Shown one piece after another: positions 6,951 to 14,743 of a DNA stretch of 35,825 nucleotides. The DNA is from Lentilactobacillus farraginis DSM 18382 = JCM 14108. GTDB taxonomy: Bacteria > Bacillota > Bacilli > Lactobacillales > Lactobacillaceae. The notes beneath the pieces are model-generated. The model did not search any database and had not been told where the DNA came from. It worked only from the letters and a program-made list of their open reading frames with translations. A program made the translations under genes and the position numbers. How positions within the stretch are numbered: the stretch's first letter is position 1; every line of letters starts with the position of its first letter. The DNA is taken from the NCBI RefSeq assembly GCF_000583655.1, contig NZ_BAKI01000027.1, positions 1 through 35,825 of the forward strand. Direction: 5' to 3'.

Positions 6951-7259
6951 ATGAGCAAACTATCAATGTCGTTATTTAAAGAAAGCATCCCCTACTTCAC
7001 CATTTTTCAAGACGAAAACCGGCAAAAAATCGTGAACATGCTGTGCGATCAGAAAAAGATGACCGTTAATGAGATTACCACCAAATCTGATCTTTCCCGA
7101 CCGGCAGTCTCCCATCACCTGAAGCTGATGTTGGACGCTAATGTCCTGGGTGTTGAAAGACGCGGCACGGAACGGCTCTATTATCTGAAGCTCGAAAGAA
7201 TTATCCAGCTGCTTCGGGAATTGGCTGATTCGCTTGAAGAAAGTTCATCGCTATCTTAA
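6951..7259 (+). CDS. ArsR family transcriptional regulator
   Basis: The 102-residue product is a single winged helix-turn-helix domain: FQDENRQKIVNMLC, then KKMTVNEITTKSDLSRPAVSHHLKLM (recognition helix RPAVSHHLKL) and a wing (GVERRGTERLYYLK). It carries no CxC metal-binding pair in helix 3, so it may sense something other than a metal (for example reactive species). The start follows AAAGGAG. An inverted repeat sits on its promoter. The DJ-1-like gene begins 27 nt downstream on the same strand and the NAD(P)-binding gene follows, so it probably controls a stress-type operon. Confidence 0.88.
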   Translation: MSKLSMSLFKESIPYFTIFQDENRQKIVNMLCDQKKMTVNEITTKSDLSRPAVSHHLKLMLDANVLGVERRGTERLYYLKLERIIQLLRELADSLEESSSLS

Positions 7260-7286
7260 ATTTATATAATTCGAGGAATGATTACC

Positions 7287-7967
7287 ATGAAGAAAGCATT
7301 AGTTGTTTTAACAAACACACCGGCATACGGTGCTACCAATCATCCGACTGGTTTATGGCTGGGTGAAGCTACAGAATTTGTGTCAGAAATGGCCAAAGCC
7401 AACATCCCAGTTGACTATGTCAGTCCCAAGGGTGGCTTTGTTCCTTTAGATCCGCGCAGTATGAAATACGTCACTGCCCCAATCATGTCCGTTTATAAAC
7501 AACCGGATTTTATCAAGCGGGCATTAACCAGCACGCTCCAGCCCAGCCAAGTTGATCCTAACGACTACCAAGCCATTTACTATGCCGGCGGTCATGGCGT
7601 TATGTGGGATTTTCCCAATAACGTCGAGTTGCAGGCTATCGCAGCCAAAATTTATCAAGCTGGCGGCTACATTACTGCCGTTTGTCACGGTGTGGCGGGA
7701 CTGTTAAACATTCGGGATACCCAAGGGAATTACTTGATTGCCGGCAAAAAGATTACCGGTTTCACAACCGCCGAGGAGATTTTAGCCGGCAAAAAATCAT
7801 CCGTACCGTTTTTAAATAAAACTGAAGTCGAAAAACGCGGTGGCAACTTTGTCAAGAAACGAGCTTACAAAGAATTTGTCGTTCAAGACGGCCAATTTAT
7901 TACCGGTCAAAATCCCTTTTCAGCCCAAGCTGTAGCTAAGAAGCTGATTCAAGCAATCGGTAGTTAA
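7287..7967 (+). CDS. DJ-1/PfpI superfamily protein, Hsp31-like
   Basis: The 226-residue product has the class I glutamine-amidotransferase-like fold: LVVLTNTPAYG at the N-terminus, GLWLGEATEF with a conserved Glu, the YYAGGHGVMWDF turn, and the nucleophile elbow AVCHGVAGLL with Cys133 followed by His. Family members include Hsp31-type chaperones and glutathione-independent glyoxalases that detoxify methylglyoxal. ATG at 7287 is chosen because GAGGA lies 9 nt upstream; ATG at 7278 would directly abut that site. It is co-directional with the ArsR gene 27 nt upstream, suggesting stress-induced expression. Activity is inferred from the family. Confidence 0.85.
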   Translation: MKKALVVLTNTPAYGATNHPTGLWLGEATEFVSEMAKANIPVDYVSPKGGFVPLDPRSMKYVTAPIMSVYKQPDFIKRALTSTLQPSQVDPNDYQAIYYAGGHGVMWDFPNNVELQAIAAKIYQAGGYITAVCHGVAGLLNIRDTQGNYLIAGKKITGFTTAEEILAGKKSSVPFLNKTEVEKRGGNFVKKRAYKEFVVQDGQFITGQNPFSAQAVAKKLIQAIGS

Positions 7968-8033
7968 TTTTTACCACTTTCGTTCAAAGGTTTAAACGTT
8001 AAAACAAAAAATATAACAAGGAGGGTCAATAAA

Positions 8034-8951
8034 ATGCAAACTATTTTAGGAAGTAACGGCCCAATCGGCCAAGTGTTGGCTAAAGAACTGGCTCGAAACT
8101 ACACCCAAGACATTCGCCTGGTCAGCCGGCACCCACGAAAGGTTAATCCAACCGATCAACTGGTATCAGCCGACTTAATGAATTTTGATGCTACCAATCA
8201 GGCAGTTGCCGGCAGCGGGATTGTCTACTTTACAGCCGGTCTCCCAAATGATGCCGGCATTTGGGAACACCAATTTCCCGTGATGACGGCTAACGTTATT
8301 AAAGCCTGCGAAATCAATCACAGCAAGCTGGTCTTTTTCGATAATAGTTACATGTACGCCAAGAATAACCAAGTCCAAACAGAGTACAGCCCATTTCTTC
8401 CCCACGGCAGGAAGTCGCAAGTCCGAGCTAAAATGGCTGAAATGATTATTCAAGAAATTAACTCAGGCAACTTAACGGCTGTTATTTGCCGCGCACCCGA
8501 ATTTTACGGGCCAAATAAAACTAAAAGTGTTACGAACAGTCTGATCTTTAATAACCTTTTAGCCGGTAAAACCGTCAAAATTCCTTTAAGTGATCACACG
8601 CTGCGAACGTTAATCTGGACACCGGATGCCAGCCGGGCTATGGCATTAATCGGAAATACACCAGACGCTTACAACCAGACATGGCATCTGCCAACCGCTA
8701 ATCGCATCACCTATCAGCAATTAATCCAGCTTTGCCAGAAAATCACCGGCAAAAGGATTAAGAAACTCGTGATGCCGGCATGGGCATTTAAGTTGGCCGG
8801 CCTTTTTAACAAAAACGCCCATGAATTACTTGAACTACTGCCCCGTTATGAAGTTGATAATATTTTTTCATCAGCTAAATTTCAAAAAAGGTTCCCGGAT
8901 TTTCGGGTTACATCATTTGAAGAAGGAATCAGCACAATTGTTAATAAGTAG
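8034..8951 (+). CDS. NAD(P)-binding atypical SDR (epimerase-like)
   Basis: The 305-residue product opens with a Rossmann motif variant (TILGSNGPIGQVLAKEL) and a dinucleotide-binding strand (IRLVSRHP). The middle has AGSGIVYFTAGLPN and LVFFDNSYMY. The C-terminal half, with CRAPEFYGP and TWHLPTANRITYQQLIQL, is typical of extended or atypical SDR proteins. The classical Tyr-xxx-Lys pair is not obvious (the equivalent segment reads SQVRAKMAE), so it may be a non-catalytic or divergent reductase. The start follows AAGGAGGGTCAATAAA. It lies 66 nt after the DJ-1-like gene and may belong to the ArsR-controlled unit. Substrate unknown. Confidence 0.78.
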   Translation: MQTILGSNGPIGQVLAKELARNYTQDIRLVSRHPRKVNPTDQLVSADLMNFDATNQAVAGSGIVYFTAGLPNDAGIWEHQFPVMTANVIKACEINHSKLVFFDNSYMYAKNNQVQTEYSPFLPHGRKSQVRAKMAEMIIQEINSGNLTAVICRAPEFYGPNKTKSVTNSLIFNNLLAGKTVKIPLSDHTLRTLIWTPDASRAMALIGNTPDAYNQTWHLPTANRITYQQLIQLCQKITGKRIKKLVMPAWAFKLAGLFNKNAHELLELLPRYEVDNIFSSAKFQKRFPDFRVTSFEEGISTIVNK

Positions 8952-9074
8952 TTATTAGCGATCAACATCGGTAAGAATCGAAGTTGCGTTTTTGTCGAAT
9001 AATTTTATTTGATGCAGTATGCATTTAAATTAAAAGCAGGAAACTTTTCAGCAGTGTTTCAGAGTCATCGATCC

Positions 9075-9119
9075 GTTTGCGGTATCATTTATGGTCAAAT
9101 GATACCGCAAACTTTTTTT
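9075..9119 (+). terminator. Very strong terminator carrying the CGGTATCA motif
   Basis: A perfect 16-bp stem, GTTTGCGGTATCATTT (9075-9090) and AAATGATACCGCAAAC (9097-9112), with a 6-nt loop and seven Ts. It ends the ArsR/DJ-1/SDR transcript. The inner 8-mer CGGTATCA recurs as operator-like copies 340-380 bp downstream. Confidence 0.85.
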
Positions 9120-9148
9120 AACTTACAATCACTACGTCTTCAAAATTT

Positions 9149-9283
9149 TCAACCCCATTTAACAAACCACAAAATCAAAAGCACTGCAAGAATGCCATAT
9201 CCAATGGCACCTTCAATTCTCTCTTTTCGTGTATTCTGATGCATTGACACGATCATGTGGAAATATTTGCCATCATATCTCAT
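9149..9283 (-). CDS. 44-residue single-span membrane peptide
   Basis: The short frame encodes a charged N-terminal half (MRYDGKYFHMIVSMHQNTRK) and one hydrophobic span (AIGYGILAVLLILWFV) ending in Lys-Trp-Gly. The ATG at 9281-9283 follows GGGGGTG by 6 nt and overlaps a TGA that ends another short reading stretch, as in translational coupling. Size and layout resemble small membrane peptides or type I toxin-like peptides, but no family is recognised. It converges on the terminator at 9075-9119. It could be a remnant of the eroded small-gene zone. Confidence 0.4.
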   Translation of the reverse strand: MRYDGKYFHMIVSMHQNTRKERIEGAIGYGILAVLLILWFVKWG

Positions 9284-9368
9284 TTAGACACCCCCGCTTC
9301 CTTCAATTTCTTTAATTCAGTTACATCTTTTGATTACCGACGTACTCGGTTACAGCCACGACATTAAT
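9280..9368 (-). pseudogene. Possible remnant of a small coding gene upstream of the 44-residue peptide
   Basis: A reading stretch ends in VTELKKLKEAGVSK and stops with a TGA overlapping the next ATG. An adjacent frame supplies INVVAVTEYVGNQK just upstream; inserting one A in an AAAA run at about 9328 would join them. The joined peptide looks coding but lacks a clear start. This is a low-confidence reading. Confidence 0.2.
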
Positions 9369-9410
9369 CTATCATTGTGACGTTGTGAAGAATTTAAATC
9401 AGTTGGTCTT

Positions 9411-9469
9411 TTGACCTTTTACGGTATCAATGCTATATTTGCGGTATCATTTAAGCTTATTTGATACCG
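9411..9469 (+). promoter_or_regulatory. Promoter with three CGGTATCA operator-like copies
   Basis: TTGACC (9411-9416), a 17-bp spacer and TATATT (9434-9439) make a good promoter. CGGTATCA occurs inside the spacer (9422-9429) and again just after the -10 (9442-9449), exactly 20 bp apart. It occurs inverted (TGATACCG) at 9462-9469, also 20 bp on, running into the GAGGGGG ribosome site. The spacing of two helical turns suggests cooperative repressor binding. The regulator is not identified. Confidence 0.6.
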
Positions 9470-9481
9470 AGGGGGCAAAAT

Positions 9482-9723
9482 TTGACACGGCAACAATATA
9501 AAACATTCATTAGCAGGTACTCTAAGTGGTTTCAATTCTTAGAACATTATTTGGGACCGGTATTGTCGATAGACCTTGTCACAGGTATTCTGGGATTGGC
9601 AATTAAAAGCAATGTTTTACTGGCTATCACTGGCTTATAGCCGGCACCTATGTATTCTTGTATATAACAACTTTCCTAATTGAAACTATTTATTATGCAA
9701 TTAGGAATCACAAGAGCGCCTAG
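9482..9723 (+). pseudogene. Frameshifted small membrane protein
   Basis: A TTG start at 9482-9484 follows GAGGGGG. The first frame reads a charged N-terminus (TRQQYKTFISRYSKWFQF), then LGPVLSIDLVTGILGLAIKS and a stop at 9638-9640. The next frame continues directly with WLIAGTYVFLYITTFLIETIYY and a basic tail (AIRNHKSA), stopping at 9721-9723. One missing base near 9630 would join them into a roughly 80-residue protein with two or three membrane spans. Promoter and ribosome site are intact, so the loss looks recent or is a sequence error. No family is recognised. Confidence 0.55.
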
Positions 9724-9763
9724 TGTAGGATTCAAAGAAATACAGCTTTCTTAATAATAAAGT

Positions 9764-9780
9764 GAGCGGCAACGCTCCTA
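9764..9780. repeat. Hairpin repeat, copy 1 (before the RelB gene)
   Basis: GAGCGGCAACGCTCCTA folds as GAGCG/CGCTC with a GCAA tetraloop. An identical 17-mer occurs at 10251-10267, so the pair brackets the RelB/DinJ gene. Confidence 0.6.
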
Positions 9781-9805
9781 AAAATAAAAACGAAAGAACT
9801 CGCTA

Positions 9806-10111
9806 ATGACAAATACACCCAAAAACAAAAAACACATTCAAGTCCAAGTAGACAAAACGTTATACGATGCTTCGAAACGTGTCTTGAACAATATTGGCAT
9901 CTCTCAATCGGCTCTTATCAATGCACTGCTAAGAAGGGTAGTTGCTGAGGGACGAGTACCGTTTGACCTTGCTCAAACCAAGAGTGAAAGATTAAACTTT
10001 GAACTTGAGCGACAGATTCGTCATTCGAATATTCCTTTAATTAAAAGCCCCAAGAATGTAGATCGCTATCTTCTGGAAAATGGAGATAACCGATACGACG
10101 AACACAAGTGA
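9806..10111 (+). CDS. RelB/DinJ-type antitoxin, without a toxin gene
   Basis: The 101-residue product has the ribbon-helix-helix N-terminus of DinJ/RelB antitoxins: KHIQVQVDKTLYDASKRVLNNIG, then ISQSALINALLRRVVAEGRVPF, the classic DinJ signature. The C-terminal part is charged (SERLNFELERQIRHSN) and would wrap the toxin. The usual YafQ/RelE partner is absent: no coding frame follows before the hairpin at 10251 and the terminator at 10275-10321. The ribosome site is weak (GAAAGAA). It is most likely an orphan left by decay of a toxin-antitoxin module, in line with the eroded surroundings; retention as a regulator is also possible. Confidence 0.8.
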   Translation: MTNTPKNKKHIQVQVDKTLYDASKRVLNNIGISQSALINALLRRVVAEGRVPFDLAQTKSERLNFELERQIRHSNIPLIKSPKNVDRYLLENGDNRYDEHK

Positions 10112-10250
10112 CATTAATTTCGCCTTTATTAAATTCATCTTTAAATTCGGGAGAAAAGAGCGGCCCTTATTAATTATGAGAAGTGTCAACAGTCACTGTG
10201 GATTGTTTGGACAGTAACTAATAAAAGCACAAGCAATAGTAGTTTTAGTA

Positions 10251-10267
10251 GAGCGGCAACGCTCCTA
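10251..10267. repeat. Hairpin repeat, copy 2 (after the RelB gene)
   Basis: Identical 17-mer to 9764-9780. Here the flanks extend the stem (GTAGAGCG...CGCTCCTAC). The terminator follows within 8 bp. Confidence 0.6.
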
Positions 10268-10274
10268 CAAGCCT

Positions 10275-10321
10275 AAAAAAGAACCGAGGAACTGGCCAAA
10301 GTTAACGACGGTTCTTTTTTT
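10275..10321 (+). terminator. Strong intrinsic terminator
   Basis: AAAAAAGAACCG (10275-10286) pairs with CGGTTCTTTTTT (10309-10320), giving a 12-bp stem and a T-run. It ends the RelB transcript. Confidence 0.8.
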
Positions 10322-10433
10322 CTGCCTGCATTAACTCTGTCAAAGCGCGGATTAATTCCGCAATTGACAGGTTGTACTTGGCAAGCGCCCTGATCAATGC
10401 AGCTCCGCCAAAAAGCAGAACTGCCCAAGACAT
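10302..10433 (-). CDS. Possible 43-residue small protein
   Basis: The minus-strand frame reads a hydrophobic N-terminus (MSWAVLLFGGAALIRALAKY) and a helical charged tail (SIAELIRALTELMQAEKK). It would be amphipathic or membrane-associated. No proper ribosome site precedes the ATG, and the 3' end overlaps the terminator at 10275-10321, so it may be chance or a gene fragment. Confidence 0.3.
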   Translation of the reverse strand: MSWAVLLFGGAALIRALAKYNLSIAELIRALTELMQAEKKNRR

Positions 10434-10513
10434 CAAAGAATAACATCTTTAAAAATTAGGACATTTCCCCTATTGCAATCCAACTTCTTCCTGCCTACAA
10501 TTGACACCAATTA

Positions 10514-10573
10514 ATAAAAGTATTTTTTACTTTTTTATTCGCCAAATTAAAGTAAAAAATACTTTTATATAAT
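10514..10573 (+). promoter_or_regulatory. Operator-promoter of the nad operon
   Basis: Two perfect 20-bp inverted arms (10514-10533 and 10549-10568) flank a 15-bp spacer. Each arm itself contains the dyad AAAGTA-N5-TACTTT, so two dimer sites sit about 35 bp centre to centre. The right arm runs into a TATAAT (10568-10573). A TTGACA at 10501-10506 lies just upstream. Repression by an NAD- or niacin-responsive regulator is inferred from position; the regulator is not in the window. Confidence 0.65.
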
Positions 10574-10601
10574 GTCCCAAAATTCTAAAAGGAAGTGCGC
10601 T

Positions 10602-12077
10602 ATGCGAAAAGTTATCATTATCGGTGCCGGTTTAGCCGGCTGCTACTTAGCTACCCAATTACAGGATACCTGTGACGTTACCATCGTCACCAAGAAAAGC
10701 CCAAAGGACAGCAACTCTATGCTGGCTCAAGGTGGGATTGCCGCTTCTCTTGATCCGGGCGATTCGCCGGCCGAACACGCTGCCGACACCCTGACGGCCG
10801 GACAATATCACAATAAACCGGCAGCCGTTAACCAACTGGTTGCCACCGGTCCCAAACTTATTCAGCAGCTCATCAAAGCCGGGATGGCCTTCGATCGGCA
10901 AGCCGACGGTCAACTCGACTTCGGTTTGGAAGGCGCCCACAGTCACCACCGGGTTCTTCACGCCAACGGTGATCGCACCGGCGCGGCCCTGACCAGCTTT
11001 GTTCAAAGTCAGCTGCACCGGGTTCAGTGGCAATCAAACACCACCGCACTGGCACTCAAAGTCCAAGATGATGTCTGTGTCGGTATCACCGTTCGAAATG
11101 AACGGACCGGACAGCTGGAAACTTTAACCGGAGATGCTGTGGTTCTGGCAACCGGCGGTCTTGGCAACCTGTTTCCGTTAACCACCAATAATCAAACCAT
11201 CACCGGTGACGGAATTGCGATTGCCGCACGAGCCGGAGCCGCCATCTCCGACATGGCTTTCGTACAATTTCACCCGACCCTGTTAACACTTCACGGCCAG
11301 TGCTACGGCCTGATTACCGAAGCTATCCGGGGCAGCGGCGCCATCTTAGTCGATGAAAATAATCACCGAATCATGGCCAACGTTGCCAAACGAGACCTGG
11401 CACCCCGTGACGTTGTCGCCCGCCACCTAAAAGCCTGGCAGCAGCAGGGTCATCAATTATTCCTCGATATTTCGGCTATTCCCAACTTCACACAACGTTT
11501 CCCCGGGGTTACCGAGAACTTGGACAATCACCACGTGCCTTTCCGAACCACAAACCGAATCCCCATTCAACCCGGCGCCCACTTTGTCATGGGTGGCATC
11601 ACCACCGATTTATCCGCGCAAACCTCAATTCCTCGACTCTTTGCGATCGGCGAAGTCGCCTGCAACGGGGTTCACGGTGCCAATCGCCTCGCCAGCAACT
11701 CCCTGTTGGACTGCCTGGTCAGTGCCGAAAAAGCTGCTGAAAAAATTCAGGCACTCCAGCCGCTCACCATTCGGCCAACCGCCACTACCAACAAACCGGC
11801 CGTCAAGCCCATCCTGCCGACACTAACCGATCTGCAGGATAAAGCCTGGCAATATCTGGGAGTTGTCCGGACCCGCACCGGGCTACGCACCTTTCTGGAT
11901 TGGCTGGCTCAATTCAACTATCGCCAGCTGACGCCGGAGCAATTAAGTGACAACGAATTAGCAATCGCCAATCTCTGTCTTTGTGCCAACTTGATTGCCA
12001 ACGCCGCGCTTGCCGAACCCAAGAGCCTTGGTGCCCATTATATTAAAGAACCGGCCGCTAAAAAACAGGTTGGCTGA
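10602..12077 (+). CDS. nadB: L-aspartate oxidase
   Basis: The 491-residue product has the FAD Rossmann motif at the N-terminus (IIGAGLAGCYLA), the SMLAQGGIAAS segment, the GAHSHHRVLH active-site region, ATGGLGNLFPLT, the VQFHPTLL motif, the GAHFVMGGI loop and the LFAIGEVACNGVHGANRLASNSLL signature of the succinate dehydrogenase/aspartate oxidase flavoprotein family. NadB oxidises L-aspartate to iminoaspartate, the first step of quinolinate and de novo NAD synthesis. ATG at 10602 follows AGGAAG by 6 nt; a longer frame from 10572 overlaps the -10 box. It leads the nadB-nadA-nifS operon under a long dyad operator. The C-terminal domain is somewhat short but the frame is intact. Confidence 0.93.
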   Translation: MRKVIIIGAGLAGCYLATQLQDTCDVTIVTKKSPKDSNSMLAQGGIAASLDPGDSPAEHAADTLTAGQYHNKPAAVNQLVATGPKLIQQLIKAGMAFDRQADGQLDFGLEGAHSHHRVLHANGDRTGAALTSFVQSQLHRVQWQSNTTALALKVQDDVCVGITVRNERTGQLETLTGDAVVLATGGLGNLFPLTTNNQTITGDGIAIAARAGAAISDMAFVQFHPTLLTLHGQCYGLITEAIRGSGAILVDENNHRIMANVAKRDLAPRDVVARHLKAWQQQGHQLFLDISAIPNFTQRFPGVTENLDNHHVPFRTTNRIPIQPGAHFVMGGITTDLSAQTSIPRLFAIGEVACNGVHGANRLASNSLLDCLVSAEKAAEKIQALQPLTIRPTATTNKPAVKPILPTLTDLQDKAWQYLGVVRTRTGLRTFLDWLAQFNYRQLTPEQLSDNELAIANLCLCANLIANAALAEPKSLGAHYIKEPAAKKQVG

Positions 12078-12184
12078 AACCGCAAACCGCAACGACTGAT
12101 TTAGCTGGCAGCCGTTGCCAAATATGCGGCCACTTCAAACTTCAGAGTATGTTTTAACCAATCCCAAATGAAAGGAATAAATTC

Positions 12185-13275
12185 ATGCTGAACTTACAAG
12201 AAAAGATTGCCTTCAATGATTACTACAACGAAGCCCCCGCTGATCAGATTGAACGAATTCGTAAAATCAAAACTGATTTTGGCCCCGATCTGATGATGGT
12301 TGCCCACCATTACCAAAAAGACGAGGTCGTCGCGTTTGCCGACGCCCGTGGTGATTCCCTCAAGCTTGCTCAAATTGCGGCCGGCAACCATACCGCCAAA
12401 AAGATTGTTTTCTGCGGCGTTCATTTTATGGCCGAAACCGCCGACATTTTAACCGCCGACAATCAGGACGTTATTTTACCGGACCCCATGGCCGGCTGTT
12501 CGATGGCCGACATGGCCAACCCGTTTCAACTCACCAAAGCCTGGCAGTATTTGACCGCCAAATACGGTGATTCGATTATCCCGGTCACCTACGTCAACTC
12601 TTCGGCGGCCATTAAAGCGTTTGTCGGCCAAAAGGGTGGCGTGGTCATTACCTCCAGCAACGCCAAGACAATTATCCAATGGGCCCTCAAGCAGGCCAAA
12701 CATCTGCTGTTTTTACCGGATCAACACCTTGGCCGCAACATCGCGCTGGACTTGGGCATTAACCCTGATGAAATTGGTTTGTGGCGCGCCCAGCAGGACA
12801 AACTTGAAGCCGACCAGCCCGAGAAACTACGAGTAATTCTCTGGGACGCTATTGCTCGGTTCATCAACAATTCAAGCTGCACCATGTTCAAAATCTCCGC
12901 CGGCAATACCCGGATATCAAAATTATCGTCCACCCCGAATGTGCCCATGAAGTCACCGCTGCCGCCGATTTTGTCGGTTCCACCTCGGCGTTGATCAACT
13001 ACGTCAAGCAGGCCCCAGTCGGCACCCGCATCGCCATTGGGACCGACAACAACCTGGTTGGCCGTCTAAAAGCCAATCACCCGACCAAAAAAGTCATGTT
13101 TTTAAATCCATTTTCCTGTGCCTGCATTTTAATGAACCGAATCGACCTGCCCCATCTGGCCTGGACAATGGATCAACTGGCCGCCGGAAAATCGGGTCAC
13201 GTTATCAAAGTTGACAGTCAAACCGCTTACTGGGCGAAACAGGCCCTCGACCGGATGCTGAAACTCAGTCTTTAG
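12185..13275 (+). pseudogene. nadA: Quinolinate synthase with a one-base frameshift
   Basis: The first frame (stop near 12994) encodes the NadA N-terminal part: MMVAHHYQKDEV, the FCGVHFMAETADIL motif, PMAGCSMADM with cluster ligand Cys105, and FLPDQHLGRN. Similarity stops after VILWD at about 12848. The next frame resumes at once with YCSVHQQFKLHHVQ, then KIIVHPECAHEV (second Cys), AIGTDNNLV and PFSCACILMNRIDLPHL (third Cys). Restoring one G in GAC-GC-TAT gives an uninterrupted protein of about 363 residues. NadA condenses iminoaspartate with dihydroxyacetone phosphate on a [4Fe-4S] cluster. As read, two cluster ligands are lost, so the truncated product should be inactive unless the indel is an error. 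Confidence 0.88.
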
Positions 13276-13293
13276 AAATGGAGATGGAATAAA

Positions 13294-14393
13294 ATGATTT
13301 ATTTTGATCACGTTGCCACTACCCCGATGAGCCAAGAAGCACTGGATACCTATCGAGAAGTGGCCGAAAACTTTTTTGCCAACAGTGAAAGTCTCCATCA
13401 GGCTGGTAACGCTGCCGGCCAGCTGGTTGAAGAAGCCAAGCAAAAGATCAGCGACTTACTGGCAATCCCCACAGAAGGGCTGGTATTTACCAGTGGCGGG
13501 ACTGAGGCCAATCAGTTGGGAATTCGCTGTCTGGCTGCTGGAACCGCCAAAAAGGAAATCCTGGTCAGTCCCTTGGAACATTCGTCGGTTTATCAAATTT
13601 TAAACTACTTAGCCGACACGGCAGCTTACCAGATTAAATTTTTGCCGGTCGATCAAAAGGGCCATGTTACCCCGGCAATTCTAAAACAGGCCATCAGCGA
13701 CCAAACCGGCTTGATTGTCATTCAAGCCGTCAACGCAATTACCGGCATTGTTCAGGATATTCACGCACTAAACGAAGTCGCCAAACCGGCCGGCATCCCA
13801 CTCTTTGTCGATGCTGTTCAAGGTTTGGCCAAGATTCCACTAAATTTGAGCGAATTAGCCGGCTTCAGTGCCAGCGCTCATAAATTTAACGGCCCAAAGA
13901 GCTGTGGCCTGCTCTACCTTTCGCCGCAGGTCATAACCAAAGCCCCTTACAAATACGTCTTCCAGCAAAACGGCTTTTTGCCCGGCACGTTGGCAGTTCC
14001 CGAAATTGTCAGTGCCACGGTTGCTTTGTCCGCTGCCTGGCAGGCCATGGACCGCAACCTCAAGCACGTCGGCAGGCTAAAAAAACAACTGTTGCTTCGT
14101 TGGCACCGACGATTCGACCGGTCGCCACCTGGGCCGAATATCCGGGTGTCTGCGGTTTAATTCTGCCACACACGCCGGGCCAAAGTGCTGCCACCAGTAT
14201 GGGGCAGCAGGGCTTTTGTTTCTCAACAGTCAGTGCCTGCAGTATTAAAGACCCCCGACCGGATAAAAGTTTGGCGGCCTTGGGATTGACGCCTGAAGAA
14301 AATGACCGCTACATTCGCATCTCTTTTGGGCCAAGCAATCAGGCTGAAGAGATTACCGCCTTTGCCAAAGCTTTGAACGAAGATTACAGCTAA
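13294..14393 (+). pseudogene. NifS/IscS-type cysteine desulfurase with a one-base frameshift
   Basis: The first frame gives YFDHVATTPM, FTSGGTEANQLG, PLEHSSV, FVDAVQG and the PLP lysine in SAHKFNGPKSCG (Lys197), then drifts after LKKQLL. The next frame continues with SLAPTIRPVATWAEYPG, LPHTPGQSA and the active-site loop STVSACS, then YIRISFGPSN, and stops at 14393. Restoring one G in TTG-CT-TCG (about 14094) yields about 366 residues. Desulfurases beside nadA supply sulfur for its iron-sulfur cluster. The catalytic Cys lies after the shift, so the truncated product would be inactive. The ribosome site GGAG precedes ATG 13294. Gene order indicates a nad-dedicated role. Confidence 0.87.
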
Positions 14394-14413
14394 TTTGATA
14401 TTAAACCGTTTTT

Positions 14414-14443
14414 AAAACCGATCTCCGTTTGGAAACCGGTTTT
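14414..14443 (+). terminator. Weak terminator after the nad operon
   Basis: AAAACCG (14414-14420) pairs with CGGTTTT (14437-14443) over a 16-nt loop; the T-run is short. The remaining 300 bp up to 14744 are AT-rich leader, holding TTATCATTCTAA at about 14610-14621 and no gene. Confidence 0.4.
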
Positions 14444-14743
14444 GTCATCAAATCGGCTAATTATGTGGTACTCGCCGTAATCATCGCTGCCAAAAGCCCT
14501 TGTTAAGCAACTTGGTTATTTGGCATTATTAAAAATGACAACCTTTTTAGTTTTAGGTCGTTTTATTATTAAGTCAGCTTTTATCCATTAAAAATATAAT
14601 CAAAATTAATTATCATTCTAATATCTTTATTCGATATTAATAGATTATATTGCATTAATAACAAGAATCATTTGCTTTTAATTTGATTTTAATTTAAAAT
14701 GATATACGTTAATAAACTTCACATGTCGAAGGGACGTGCCATT

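Noticed and set aside
9009..9239. Plus-strand 76-residue frame
   Set aside because: It crosses the strong terminator at 9075-9119, has no ribosome site and reads as low-complexity translation of intergenic DNA.
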